A DNA stretch of 13,179 nt, from positions 1 through 13,179 of the forward strand of contig CAJXAG010000029.1 in the NCBI GenBank assembly GCA_913050645.1, read 5' to 3'. A program made the translations under genes and the position numbers. Of this stretch, positions 1 through 4,596 are shown piece by piece. The notes under the pieces were generated by a model. It searched no databases, had not been told where the DNA came from, and worked only from the letters and a program-made list of their open reading frames with translations. Numbering within the stretch: the stretch's first letter is position 1; every line of letters begins with the position of its first letter. The stretch comes from an uncultured bacterium. Lineage in GTDB: Bacteria; Patescibacteriota; Minisyncoccia; Phycocordibacterales; UBA918.

Positions 1-949
1 GTGGGGTGTGATTGGCATGTTTATTATGCTTTCTGCGTACTCTATTCTGAGTCTTGCTGCAGGTACATTTGGAATAGGTTTATTTAATGCAGATAGTATT
101 GGTTGCGATGCAAGCAGTCCTGTAGCACAAACAACAGCCCCTACCATTGGCGGTATTGTTGGCAACTCAGGTTTAGACATAAGGACCCCAGATAGCCCTT
201 TTGGCGGCGCGGTTGTTCCAGGACAAGACGATCCGCCTGTGATGCCACCACCGCCATTGCCACCTGCGTTGCCAGATACTATTGCCGTAGATACGTTGCC
301 GGAGGTTGATACTTCACTGCCACCATGTCCACCGAGAGAGTCTCGTGTAGATGGCGAATGTACTACTATGTATCCCTTTGAAATACGCAACGATTCTCAG
401 ATAGAAGTGAGCTGTATTGGTGATCCAACGTGTATTGGCGCGATCGCTGCGTGTGAGAACCGTTACGGTGGCGTTATGAATACCGTCAATAATAGCGGAG
501 GGTACGTGCTGTGCGACGATAGTAATTTCTCAACAGGCCCTGCAAACACGGTAACGTACTCGAACCCCCCTGAAGGTTTGTTTGAGTCACCTCCTGGAAT
601 TGCTGCGTATACACCAGGCATAAGCACCCCTCCGCAGATAGAAGCGTTTGAAGGGTGGACAGCTTTTTCGGGGACAAATACTTTTGTGTCGCCAGAGTTT
701 GAAGATAACTTTGATACATATGTAGAACCGTACGTTCGAGAAGACAATGCTGACGAACAGGCAATCATAGATGAGTATGCTCAGTATGGTGTATCGCAGG
801 TTCTCTTTATGGTGTCGCAGGTTGAGACGCAACAAGGTGGTACGATGTCGCAAGTGGAGGCTCGTTGTGAGGATCTCAACGGCGAGCTTACCCTTGAGTC
901 AGGACCATCTCGTGTGACGAGTGTGAGTACGTACGCGTGTCTCCAGTAG
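1..949 (+). CDS. Pilin-like membrane end plus Pro/Cys-rich exodomain, 5' partial
   Basis: The frame is open from base 2 with no stop before the edge, so the gene very probably begins upstream; the GTG at 8 and ATG at 17 are internal-looking. The visible protein starts with a hydrophobic stretch of about 28 residues (WGVIGMFIMLSAYSILSLAA and on), ending in TFGIGLF. This resembles the last membrane segment of VirB2/TrbC-like or pilin-like proteins common in Patescibacteria. After it come a Pro-rich linker (about residues 65-110, with PPPPLPPALP) and an acidic, Ser/Thr/Gly-rich region with nine or so cysteines (CIGDPTC, ACENRYGG, VLCDD, ARCEDL and the final STYACLQ), which suggests disulfides outside the membrane. 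No catalytic motif is visible. It ends at TAG, 40 bases before trhO. The coding call is strong; the pilin-like assignment is inference from the membrane segment only. Confidence 0.75.
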   Translation, partial: WGVIGMFIMLSAYSILSLAAGTFGIGLFNADSIGCDASSPVAQTTAPTIGGIVGNSGLDIRTPDSPFGGAVVPGQDDPPVMPPPPLPPALPDTIAVDTLPEVDTSLPPCPPRESRVDGECTTMYPFEIRNDSQIEVSCIGDPTCIGAIAACENRYGGVMNTVNNSGGYVLCDDSNFSTGPANTVTYSNPPEGLFESPPGIAAYTPGISTPPQIEAFEGWTAFSGTNTFVSPEFEDNFDTYVEPYVREDNADEQAIIDEYAQYGVSQVLFMVSQVETQQGGTMSQVEARCEDLNGELTLESGPSRVTSVSTYACLQ

Positions 950-989
950 TCTTGTTCATTTTATATAAGCAGTGTATTCTTTTTGCACT

Positions 990-2030
990 ATGACCAAACG
1001 AGACTTACGACCACGCGCAGTCCGCAAGCGCGAAGTTGAAAATGATGGTATTAAGCGTGTCACGTTTTCTTTTTATAAGTACGTAAAGATCGCTGACCCA
1101 AAAGCACTTCAAGAAGAGCTTCTCGAACGCTGGGGAGCGCTGGGGTGCTTTGGACGTATCTATATTGCAAAAGAGGGGATTAATGCACAGATGAACTGTC
1201 CGAAGAAGCACTGGGATCAGTTTGATGCATACATGAAAAACAAACCTGAGTTCTCCGATATTCCGTACAAGATTGCGGTTGAAGAAGGTGATGAGGTTTC
1301 TTTCTATAAGCTGACAATTAAAGTAAAAGACAAGATTGTTGCTGATGGGCTTGATGATGATTCGTTTGATGTGACCAACACGGGTGAGTACCTTACCGCA
1401 AAGGAGATGAATGAATACATCGAAGACCCTGAGGCTGTGGTGGTAGACATGCGCAACATCTATGAAGCTGAAGTAGGTCACTTTGAGAACGCTATTTGCC
1501 CTGACGTTGATACTTTCCGTGAAGAGCTTGCAAAGACACCACAGACACTGCGGATTCATAAAAACAAAAAGATGGCGATCTACTGTACCGGAGGTATTCG
1601 TTGTGAGAAGGCAAGTGCATGGCTGAAGCATAACGGCTTTGAGAACGTGAAGCATCTGAAGGGTGGCATTATAGACTACAAACACCAAGTAGAGCGAGAG
1701 GGCCTAGAGAACAAGTTTAAGGGAAAGAACTTTGTGTTTGATGAGCGTTTAGGAGAACGTATTGGCGAAGAGGTTATTTCATACTGTCACCTCTGCTCAA
1801 AGAACAAGTCTGATACACACCATCACTGCAAAAATAAAGCATGTCATGTTTTATTCCTTGGATGTGATGACTGTATGAAAAAGAAGCGAGGATACTGCTC
1901 ATACAAGTGTATGACCTTTGATCGGTTGCCAGAGAAAGTGCAAAAAATGCTCACACGCAACAATTACAAAAATAAGCCAGAGCAGTTTAAGAAACACCGG
2001 CTGAAATCGAAATTTAAAATTGGCGTATAG
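990..2030 (+). CDS. trhO: tRNA uridine(34) hydroxylase TrhO (YceA-type rhodanese)
   Basis: TrhO uses molecular oxygen to hydroxylate U34 of tRNAs to 5-hydroxyuridine, the precursor of cmo5U-type wobble modifications. The 346 residues from ATG 990 match the family end to end: an N-terminal domain (TFSFYKYVKIADP, about 25-37; GRIYIAKEGINAQ, 55-67), a rhodanese domain (about 135-235) with the active-site loop YCTGGIRCEKASAW and catalytic Cys199, and KGKNFVFDERLGERI (244-258). A Cys/His-rich tail follows (C266, C269, C280, C285, C292, C295, C303, C307) that probably binds zinc, ending in a basic segment. A GTG at 972 would add six residues, but ATG 990 fits the family better. No Shine-Dalgarno sequence is visible before either. 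The gene stands alone on its strand and is followed after about 125 bases by a terminator. Family assignment is secure; activity is inferred. Confidence 0.95.
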   Translation: MTKRDLRPRAVRKREVENDGIKRVTFSFYKYVKIADPKALQEELLERWGALGCFGRIYIAKEGINAQMNCPKKHWDQFDAYMKNKPEFSDIPYKIAVEEGDEVSFYKLTIKVKDKIVADGLDDDSFDVTNTGEYLTAKEMNEYIEDPEAVVVDMRNIYEAEVGHFENAICPDVDTFREELAKTPQTLRIHKNKKMAIYCTGGIRCEKASAWLKHNGFENVKHLKGGIIDYKHQVEREGLENKFKGKNFVFDERLGERIGEEVISYCHLCSKNKSDTHHHCKNKACHVLFLGCDDCMKKKRGYCSYKCMTFDRLPEKVQKMLTRNNYKNKPEQFKKHRLKSKFKIGV

Positions 2031-2099
2031 TCGGACACATGGTACCTCGCGCAGATGGGAGCTACACTCCTGCTCCCGATACTGATGTTGCTTTTTTGC

Positions 2100-2127
2100 T
2101 TGCACAAAAAAGCAATGATGCTATACT
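2100..2127 (+). promoter_or_regulatory. Strong promoter-like motif with no gene after it
   Basis: TTGCAC (2100-2105), 16 bases, then TATACT (2122-2127) preceded by TG one base upstream (extended -10). The predicted start is near 2134. Only about 45 bases follow before the U-run of the next terminator, and no rightward reading frame starts there, so any product would be a tiny RNA. It includes a CUUCGG-capped hairpin (GGCC/GGCU around UUCG, 2139-2150). Confidence 0.5.
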
Positions 2128-2155
2128 CTAAGTATTAAGGCCTTCGGGCTCCGAG

Positions 2156-2179
2156 AAAACCGGCTTCGTGCCGGTTTTT
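2156..2179. terminator. Rho-independent terminator, probably bidirectional
   Basis: A nine-pair stem AAAACCGGC/GCCGGTTTT with loop TTCGT and a T-run continuing to 2179. It lies between the rightward trhO/promoter side and the leftward PemK-like gene ending at 2186. On the minus strand the stem also ends in TTTT, so it may serve both sides. Confidence 0.85.
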
Positions 2180-2185
2180 GATTTT

Positions 2186-2602
2186 CTAAAATCTTTCTCC
2201 TTTGAAGAATTGAGCAAATGTATCTTGCAAATCTTTAAATTCTACTTCTTTGACTACCTCAATCTTTCTAATCAGCCGTTTTGTGCTAAATACTCTAAGT
2301 TGAGATAAACACACATTTCCTGTAGATTCACCATAGTGAACTAAACGATAAAATGGCCCAGACTTTTCTTTGCTTGTCAGTGGTAAACCATAAAACTGCT
2401 CGCGACCCACTTTCCGGAATATTAGCACTGGTCTTTCAAACAATTCGTTCTTTCCGTCAATTTCAGCGCCAACATTTACTCCGACTGAAATCCACCATAC
2501 TTCACGTTCTTTGACGTACAACGAATTTTGGATTTCGTGAGCATCTATCTTCTGTTTTTGTTTGTTCCAGTCGTCAAAGTGTTTGGTATACTTCTTATCC
2601 AT
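2186..2602 (-). CDS. PemK/MazF-like family protein, no antitoxin partner seen
   Basis: The 138-residue protein has the hallmarks of the MazF/PemK superfamily (SH3-like barrel, typically sequence-specific mRNA endoribonucleases): REVWW (33-37), a GVNVGAEIDG strand (41-50), ERPVLIFR (56-63), LPLTSKEK (73-80) and CLSQLRVFSTKRL (98-110). The N-terminal helix FDDWNKQKQKIDA is typical of a subgroup common in Patescibacteria, where these genes are often solitary. No antitoxin-like gene lies beside it on the same strand; the upstream neighbour is divergent and membrane-anchored. It has no Shine-Dalgarno sequence. A TGCTATAAT box lies six bases before the ATG, so the mRNA is probably leaderless. Base use is AT-richer than in trhO or clpB. 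Family placement is fairly sure; toxin activity is not shown by sequence alone. Confidence 0.85.
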   Translation of the reverse strand: MDKKYTKHFDDWNKQKQKIDAHEIQNSLYVKEREVWWISVGVNVGAEIDGKNELFERPVLIFRKVGREQFYGLPLTSKEKSGPFYRLVHYGESTGNVCLSQLRVFSTKRLIRKIEVVKEVEFKDLQDTFAQFFKGERF

Positions 2603-2608
2603 TTGGTG

Positions 2609-2617
2609 ATTATAGCA
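2609..2617 (-). promoter_or_regulatory. Extended -10 box of the PemK-like gene (leaderless start)
   Basis: On the minus strand TGCTATAAT is followed by CACCAA and the ATG. The six-base gap puts the transcription start at or within a base of the A of the start codon. No good -35 box is visible; the extended TGn motif may make up for it. Confidence 0.65.
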
Positions 2618-2702
2618 AAAACAAAAAAAATTGTGCTAACCTTACCTTACGGAACAAGAAAATTTTAATCAAGATGAGTTTGCAGTTGAACAGAAAAGTT
2701 CA

Positions 2703-3326
2703 ATGCACCAAGTAACTCCTTTATCAAAATATTTAGCATTAGCACTTTTTATAATTTTACCGTTTATAGGCGGGTATATTGGATATACATTTGCACCAGA
2801 AAAAGTAGTGGAAGTCGAGAAAGTAGTCTTCAAAGAAAGTACGGACGAGCCTGATAGCTCAAACCAGATTGACAATTCTGTAACGCCAGAAGAATCAAGT
2901 GTGCGAGGTTATACAAATGAAGAATATGGTTTTTCGTTTAGTTATCCTTTAGGGTGGAGAAAATCTGACAAGCTAGATTACGGCTTAGGATATACACCCA
3001 TTGTGAGTGTTTACAACACTGCCAATCCAGCCGTTCCTAATTCTGATTCAGGTGGCGATTCAGTATCAGTTTCGCTATTAGATGATAGTGCGCAAGCCGG
3101 AGGGTATCGTCACGAGTGCTTTGAACTTACCTCGAATGCTACTTCGCCCATAATAGGAATGTTTGGTTGGAATGAACATGATGGAATGGGTGACGCAAGG
3201 CAGCTTTGTATGCGGATTGAAGACAAAGTATTCAGTTTTTTCTTGCGGTCAGATAACATTTTAGCAACAGATGGCCTTCAATCAGAAATGGATTCGATTG
3301 TTGATACACTCAAGATAACGAAATAA
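2703..3326 (+). CDS. Membrane-anchored protein with PsbP-like exodomain; start uncertain
   Basis: From ATG 2703 the 207 residues have one N-terminal membrane segment (about 9-30, YLALALFIILPFIGGYIGYT), then APEKVVEVEKVV, an acidic Ser-rich linker (45-67) and a domain opening with YTNEEYGFSFSYPLGW (70-85). That motif marks the PsbP-like/YxGFsxxYPxxW exodomains frequent in Patescibacteria; the function is unknown. The domain would face outside the cell. The frame stays open upstream to 2640 and reads EQENFNQDEFAVEQKSS just before the ATG, the kind of soluble leader such proteins often have. No ATG, GTG or TTG exists in that stretch. An ACG at 2649 sits six bases after TGCTAACCT, so the true start may be ACG 2649 (225 residues). 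No Shine-Dalgarno sequence precedes ATG 2703. Codon use is AT-rich, as in the PemK-like neighbour. Confidence 0.8.
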   Translation: MHQVTPLSKYLALALFIILPFIGGYIGYTFAPEKVVEVEKVVFKESTDEPDSSNQIDNSVTPEESSVRGYTNEEYGFSFSYPLGWRKSDKLDYGLGYTPIVSVYNTANPAVPNSDSGGDSVSVSLLDDSAQAGGYRHECFELTSNATSPIIGMFGWNEHDGMGDARQLCMRIEDKVFSFFLRSDNILATDGLQSEMDSIVDTLKITK

Positions 3327-3379
3327 GTTTTAGCTTACTGACTCCATAATTAGGTGGTTGCTTAATTGTCATAGCGAAC

Positions 3380-3467
3380 CCGCAAAATCAAAATGGTCTT
3401 TGCTTCTTTCCCTTTTCTTGCCCCGCATTTTCTGCTTAAAGAGCAAAAGTCCATTTTGTTTTTGCGG
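3380..3467. repeat. 88-base imperfect palindrome
   Basis: The arms 3380-3396 and 3451-3467 are 17 bases and match at 16 positions when one is reverse-complemented (T/A difference at position 9). Pairing continues inward with one-base shifts (CTTTGCTTCTTT against AAAGAGCAAAAG), leaving a loop of about 28 bases. It lies 53 bases after the membrane-anchored gene and has no T-run, so it is not a standard terminator. It is followed by CCAGCGTTAGAG. It could be a mobile-element end, a recombination hairpin or a structured 3' UTR. Confidence 0.6.
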
Positions 3468-3485
3468 CCAGCGTTAGAGTTTGGA

Positions 3486-3513
3486 TTGGAAATAAGTTCG
3501 AGCTTGGTACAAT
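3486..3513 (+). promoter_or_regulatory. Promoter-like motif facing a hairpin, no gene after it
   Basis: TTGGAA (3486-3491), 16 bases, TACAAT (3508-3513). The predicted start near 3520 is directly before the 19-pair hairpin at 3523-3563, beyond which lies only the antisense strand of tRNA-Leu. The arrangement repeats that at 2100-2179. Confidence 0.35.
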
Positions 3514-3522
3514 AAACACACC

Positions 3523-3563
3523 AGAATAGAACAAAGCGGCCTTTGGCCGCTTTGTTCTATTCT
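3523..3563 (-). terminator. Long hairpin after tRNA-Leu(UAA)
   Basis: A perfect 19-base inverted repeat (arms 3523-3541 and 3545-3563, loop TTT) with core AAAGCGGCC. It starts three bases beyond the 3' end of the leftward tRNA and probably stops its transcription. There is no clean U-run on the minus strand, only the U-rich lower arm. Confidence 0.7.
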
Positions 3564-3565
3564 TG

Positions 3566-3647
3566 TGCCCAGGGCGGGACTTGAACCCGCACGGGTTTCC
3601 CCACGGCAGTTTAAGTGCCGCGTGTCTACCAATTCCACCACCTGGGC
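3566..3647 (-). tRNA. tRNA-Leu(UAA)
   Basis: An 82-base class II tRNA. The acceptor GCCCAGG pairs with CCTGGGC, discriminator A73. The anticodon stem is CGGCA/TGCCG with loop CTTAAAC (anticodon UAA). A variable arm GGGGAAACCC is present, and the T arm GCGGG-TTCAAGT-CCCGC is canonical. CCA is not encoded, so a CCA-adding enzyme is needed. A likely promoter lies just upstream on the same strand. Confidence 0.95.
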
Positions 3648-3656
3648 ATGGCCGAT

Positions 3657-3684
3657 ATCATAGCATACATGCTTGGTTTGGTAA
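3657..3684 (-). promoter_or_regulatory. Promoter of tRNA-Leu(UAA)
   Basis: Minus strand: TTACCA (3679-3684), 16 bases, TATGAT (3657-3662) with TG one base before it. It lies ten bases before the mature 5' end. The short interval to tRNA-Cys must also hold that gene's rightward promoter, where only a weak GATAAA box (3694-3699) is visible. Confidence 0.55.
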
Positions 3685-3710
3685 GCATAAAATGATAAAG
3701 TACTTGTCAC

Positions 3711-3783
3711 GTCCAGGTGGCGAAGTGGTTAACGCTTCGGTTTGCAAAACCGACATGCGCGGGTTCGACTCCCGCCCTGGACT
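3711..3783 (+). tRNA. tRNA-Cys(GCA)
   Basis: A 73-base cloverleaf. The acceptor GTCCAGG pairs with CCTGGAC, and the discriminator is U73 as usual for tRNA-Cys. The anticodon stem is TCGGT/ACCGA with loop TTGCAAA (GCA). The T arm is GCGGG-TTCGACT-CCCGC. CCA is not encoded. Its 3' end and nine flanking bases recur 141 bases downstream (see 3905-3933). Confidence 0.95.
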
Positions 3784-3789
3784 CAAAAT

Positions 3790-3819
3790 AAAACATCACC
3801 CTTGCGGTGATTGTTTTTC
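3790..3819 (+). terminator. Terminator after tRNA-Cys
   Basis: The stem ATCACC/GGTGAT (3795-3800, 3806-3811) with loop CTTGC is extended by A/T pairs around a one-base bulge and followed by TGTTTTTCTTTT. It begins seven bases after the tRNA end. Confidence 0.8.
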
Positions 3820-3823
3820 TTTT

Positions 3824-3933
3824 GTGGCGGGATCGAAAAGGTTAATCAGATATTTCTGGAGCCTGCGAACAGAAATATCGATAACCTGTACTGAAGCTGT
3901 AAGCTTCGAATCCCACCCAGGACTCAAAATAAA
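3824..3933 (+). other. Structured element with a tRNA-Cys-like 3' end
   Basis: The element has three nested parts. First, an 18-pair hairpin: AGGTTA, TC and GATATTTCTG (3839-3858) pair with CAGAAATATC, GA and TAACCT (3870-3887), with two single-A bulges and an 11-base loop. Second, a six-pair hairpin GAAGCT/AGCTTC with loop GTA (3893-3907). Third, a closing pairing of GGGAT (about 3829-3833) with ATCCC (3910-3914), which gives a three-way junction. The last 29 bases copy the end of tRNA-Cys. The opening GTGGCG and GGTTAA also recall the tRNA-Cys D-arm region, but this match is weak. It does not fold as a normal tRNA because the T stem is broken. It could be a tRNA-derived relic, an unnamed small RNA or an attachment-site remnant. 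This and the next two entries account for most of the gene-free 3784-4150. Confidence 0.5.
3905..3933 (+). repeat. Partial duplicate of the tRNA-Cys 3' end and flank
   Basis: 26 of 29 positions match 3764-3792, including an unbroken 14-base run GGACTCAAAATAAA that covers the acceptor end, discriminator and nine bases of 3' flank. The differences fall in the T loop and acceptor stem. The copy includes non-tRNA flank, so duplication of a DNA segment is likelier than chance convergence. Confidence 0.75.
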
Positions 3934-3939
3934 GAACTC

Positions 3940-4077
3940 TAAAGTGAATACTTGAAGCTATTGAGTGTATTCGCTCAAGGGAGGGAAATATCAAAAGGAT
4001 ACACTCGCCTGCAAGACGAGAATTTCACAGATTAAGGAATTTGAAAAAGTGAAACACTCACAAGTATTCAAACTTTA
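3940..4077. repeat. Nested inverted repeats in the tRNA-Cys/tRNA-Lys spacer
   Basis: The outer arms GAATACTTG (3946-3954) and CAAGTATTC (4061-4069) pair perfectly and extend outward through TAAAGT/ACTTTA with two extra bases on one side. The inner arms GAGTGTAT (3963-3970) and ATACACTC (3999-4006) pair perfectly. The GAGTGT motif recurs at 4143 just before tRNA-Lys. No open frame with coding character is seen here. Confidence 0.5.
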
Positions 4078-4096
4078 AAAATACCCTTGTATTCTT

Positions 4097-4126
4097 TTGA
4101 CTTTTCTTGTAAACTCTTGCCTACAC
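4097..4126 (+). promoter_or_regulatory. Possible promoter of tRNA-Lys and downstream tRNA-Leu
   Basis: TTGACT (4097-4102) is followed by 17-18 bases and a weak -10 region in TGCCTACACA (4118-4127). The -35 box is good and the -10 box is poor. It is the only plausible promoter close upstream of tRNA-Lys. Confidence 0.35.
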
Positions 4127-4150
4127 AAAGAGAAATCACCTTGAGTGTAC

Positions 4151-4223
4151 CCGCCTATAGCTCAGTTGGTAGAGCAGAGGACTCTTAATCCTTGTGTCCC
4201 AGGTTCAAGTCCTGGTGGGCGGA
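4151..4223 (+). tRNA. tRNA-Lys(CUU)
   Basis: A 73-base cloverleaf. The acceptor CCGCCTA pairs with TGGGCGG (one U-G pair), discriminator A73. D arm GCTC/GAGC. The anticodon stem is GAGGA/TCCTT with loop CTCTTAA (anticodon CUU). The T arm is CCAGG-TTCAAGT-CCTGG. CCA is not encoded. A C-G first pair is less common than G-C at position 1, but the fold is otherwise standard. Confidence 0.93.
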
Positions 4224-4282
4224 CAAAGGTAAGAACACTTGAGTGTTCTTAACACATGAACTGCTTCATGTGTGTACCTTTG
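4224..4282 (+). other. Three-way-junction structure abutting tRNA-Lys
   Basis: Beginning at the first base after A73, CAAAGGTA (4224-4231) pairs with TACCTTTG (4275-4282) and encloses two perfect hairpins: AGAACAC/GTGTTCT with loop TTGA (4232-4249) and ACACATGAA/TTCATGTGT with loop CTGC (4252-4273). Almost every base is paired. There is no T-run, so this is not a plain terminator. It may be a 3' processing element or a small RNA. Confidence 0.6.
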
Positions 4283-4374
4283 GCCGAGACGGAGCAATGT
4301 TGCTTTAGCAACAAGCGAGTCGGGGCCGCGAGTACTTAGTAGAATCAGAGCGAAGCGAATGATTATACTTAGTA
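4282..4374 (+). repeat. Further hairpins and a 9-base direct repeat before tRNA-Leu(UAG)
   Basis: TGTTGCT/AGCAACA (4298-4313) sits inside GGCC..GAC/GTC..GGCC (4282-4290, 4319-4327). TTAGTAgAATCA (4336-4347) pairs imperfectly with TGATTATACTTA (4360-4371). TACTTAGTA occurs twice (4333-4341 and 4366-4374). No gene is seen. Confidence 0.45.
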
Positions 4375-4401
4375 ACTTGTGGCGACATGGTCATAAAATA
4401 T

Positions 4402-4483
4402 GCGGGTGTGGCGGAATTGGTAGACGCGCTAGTTTTAGGCACTAGTGAGGCAACTCGTGGAGGTTCAAGTCCTCTCGCCCGCA
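4402..4483 (+). tRNA. tRNA-Leu(UAG)
   Basis: An 82-base class II tRNA. The acceptor GCGGGTG pairs with CGCCCGC, discriminator A73. The anticodon stem is CTAGT/ACTAG with loop TTTAGGC (anticodon UAG). The variable arm is GAGGCAACTC and the T arm GGAGG-TTCAAGT-CCTCT. CCA is not encoded. No separate promoter is evident, so it is probably co-transcribed with tRNA-Lys and ends at the terminator starting eight bases later. Confidence 0.95.
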
Positions 4484-4490
4484 CAAATGG

Positions 4491-4513
4491 AAAGCCGGCC
4501 CTGTGCCGGTTTT
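4491..4513 (+). terminator. Terminator of the rightward tRNA group
   Basis: The stem AAAGCCGGC/GCCGGTTTT (one G-T pair) with loop CCTGT ends in TTTT. It uses the same CCGGC/GCCGG core as the terminators at 2156 and 12267. Confidence 0.85.
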
Positions 4514-4517
4514 CTAT

Positions 4518-4546
4518 TTGACAAAATCAAATACTATTGCAATATT
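4518..4546 (+). promoter_or_regulatory. Promoter of the 104-residue gene
   Basis: TTGACA (4518-4523), 17 bases, AATATT (4541-4546) in the context TTGCAATATT. The same TTGCAATAT element recurs in the clpB promoter. The predicted leader is about 45 bases. Confidence 0.7.
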
Positions 4547-4596
4547 CTTATTTTTATTGTATGTTTGTTCACAGAAACAAGGTACAGGAGAATGAA

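Noticed and set aside
972..990. GTG 972 as the start of trhO
   Set aside because: It adds only MYSFCT, has no ribosome site, and family members align from the ATG region; ATG 990 is the simpler start.
3373..3479. A genuine integron attC site
   Set aside because: The right end GTTAGAG fits only partly, the left AGCGAAC does not complement it (four of seven), and spacing is asymmetric. Kept only as a hypothesis in the findings.
3474..3955. Reading frames of 78 (minus) and 130 (plus) codons across the tRNA genes
   Set aside because: They run through tRNA-Leu, tRNA-Cys and terminators and their products are translated tRNA sequence.
4224..4282. Hammerhead-type ribozyme at the three-way junction
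   Set aside because: The conserved CUGAUGA and GAAA core is absent.
3784..4400. CRISPR array in the repeat-rich tRNA spacers
   Set aside because: The repeats are inverted, of different sequence and not regularly spaced; there are no cas genes.
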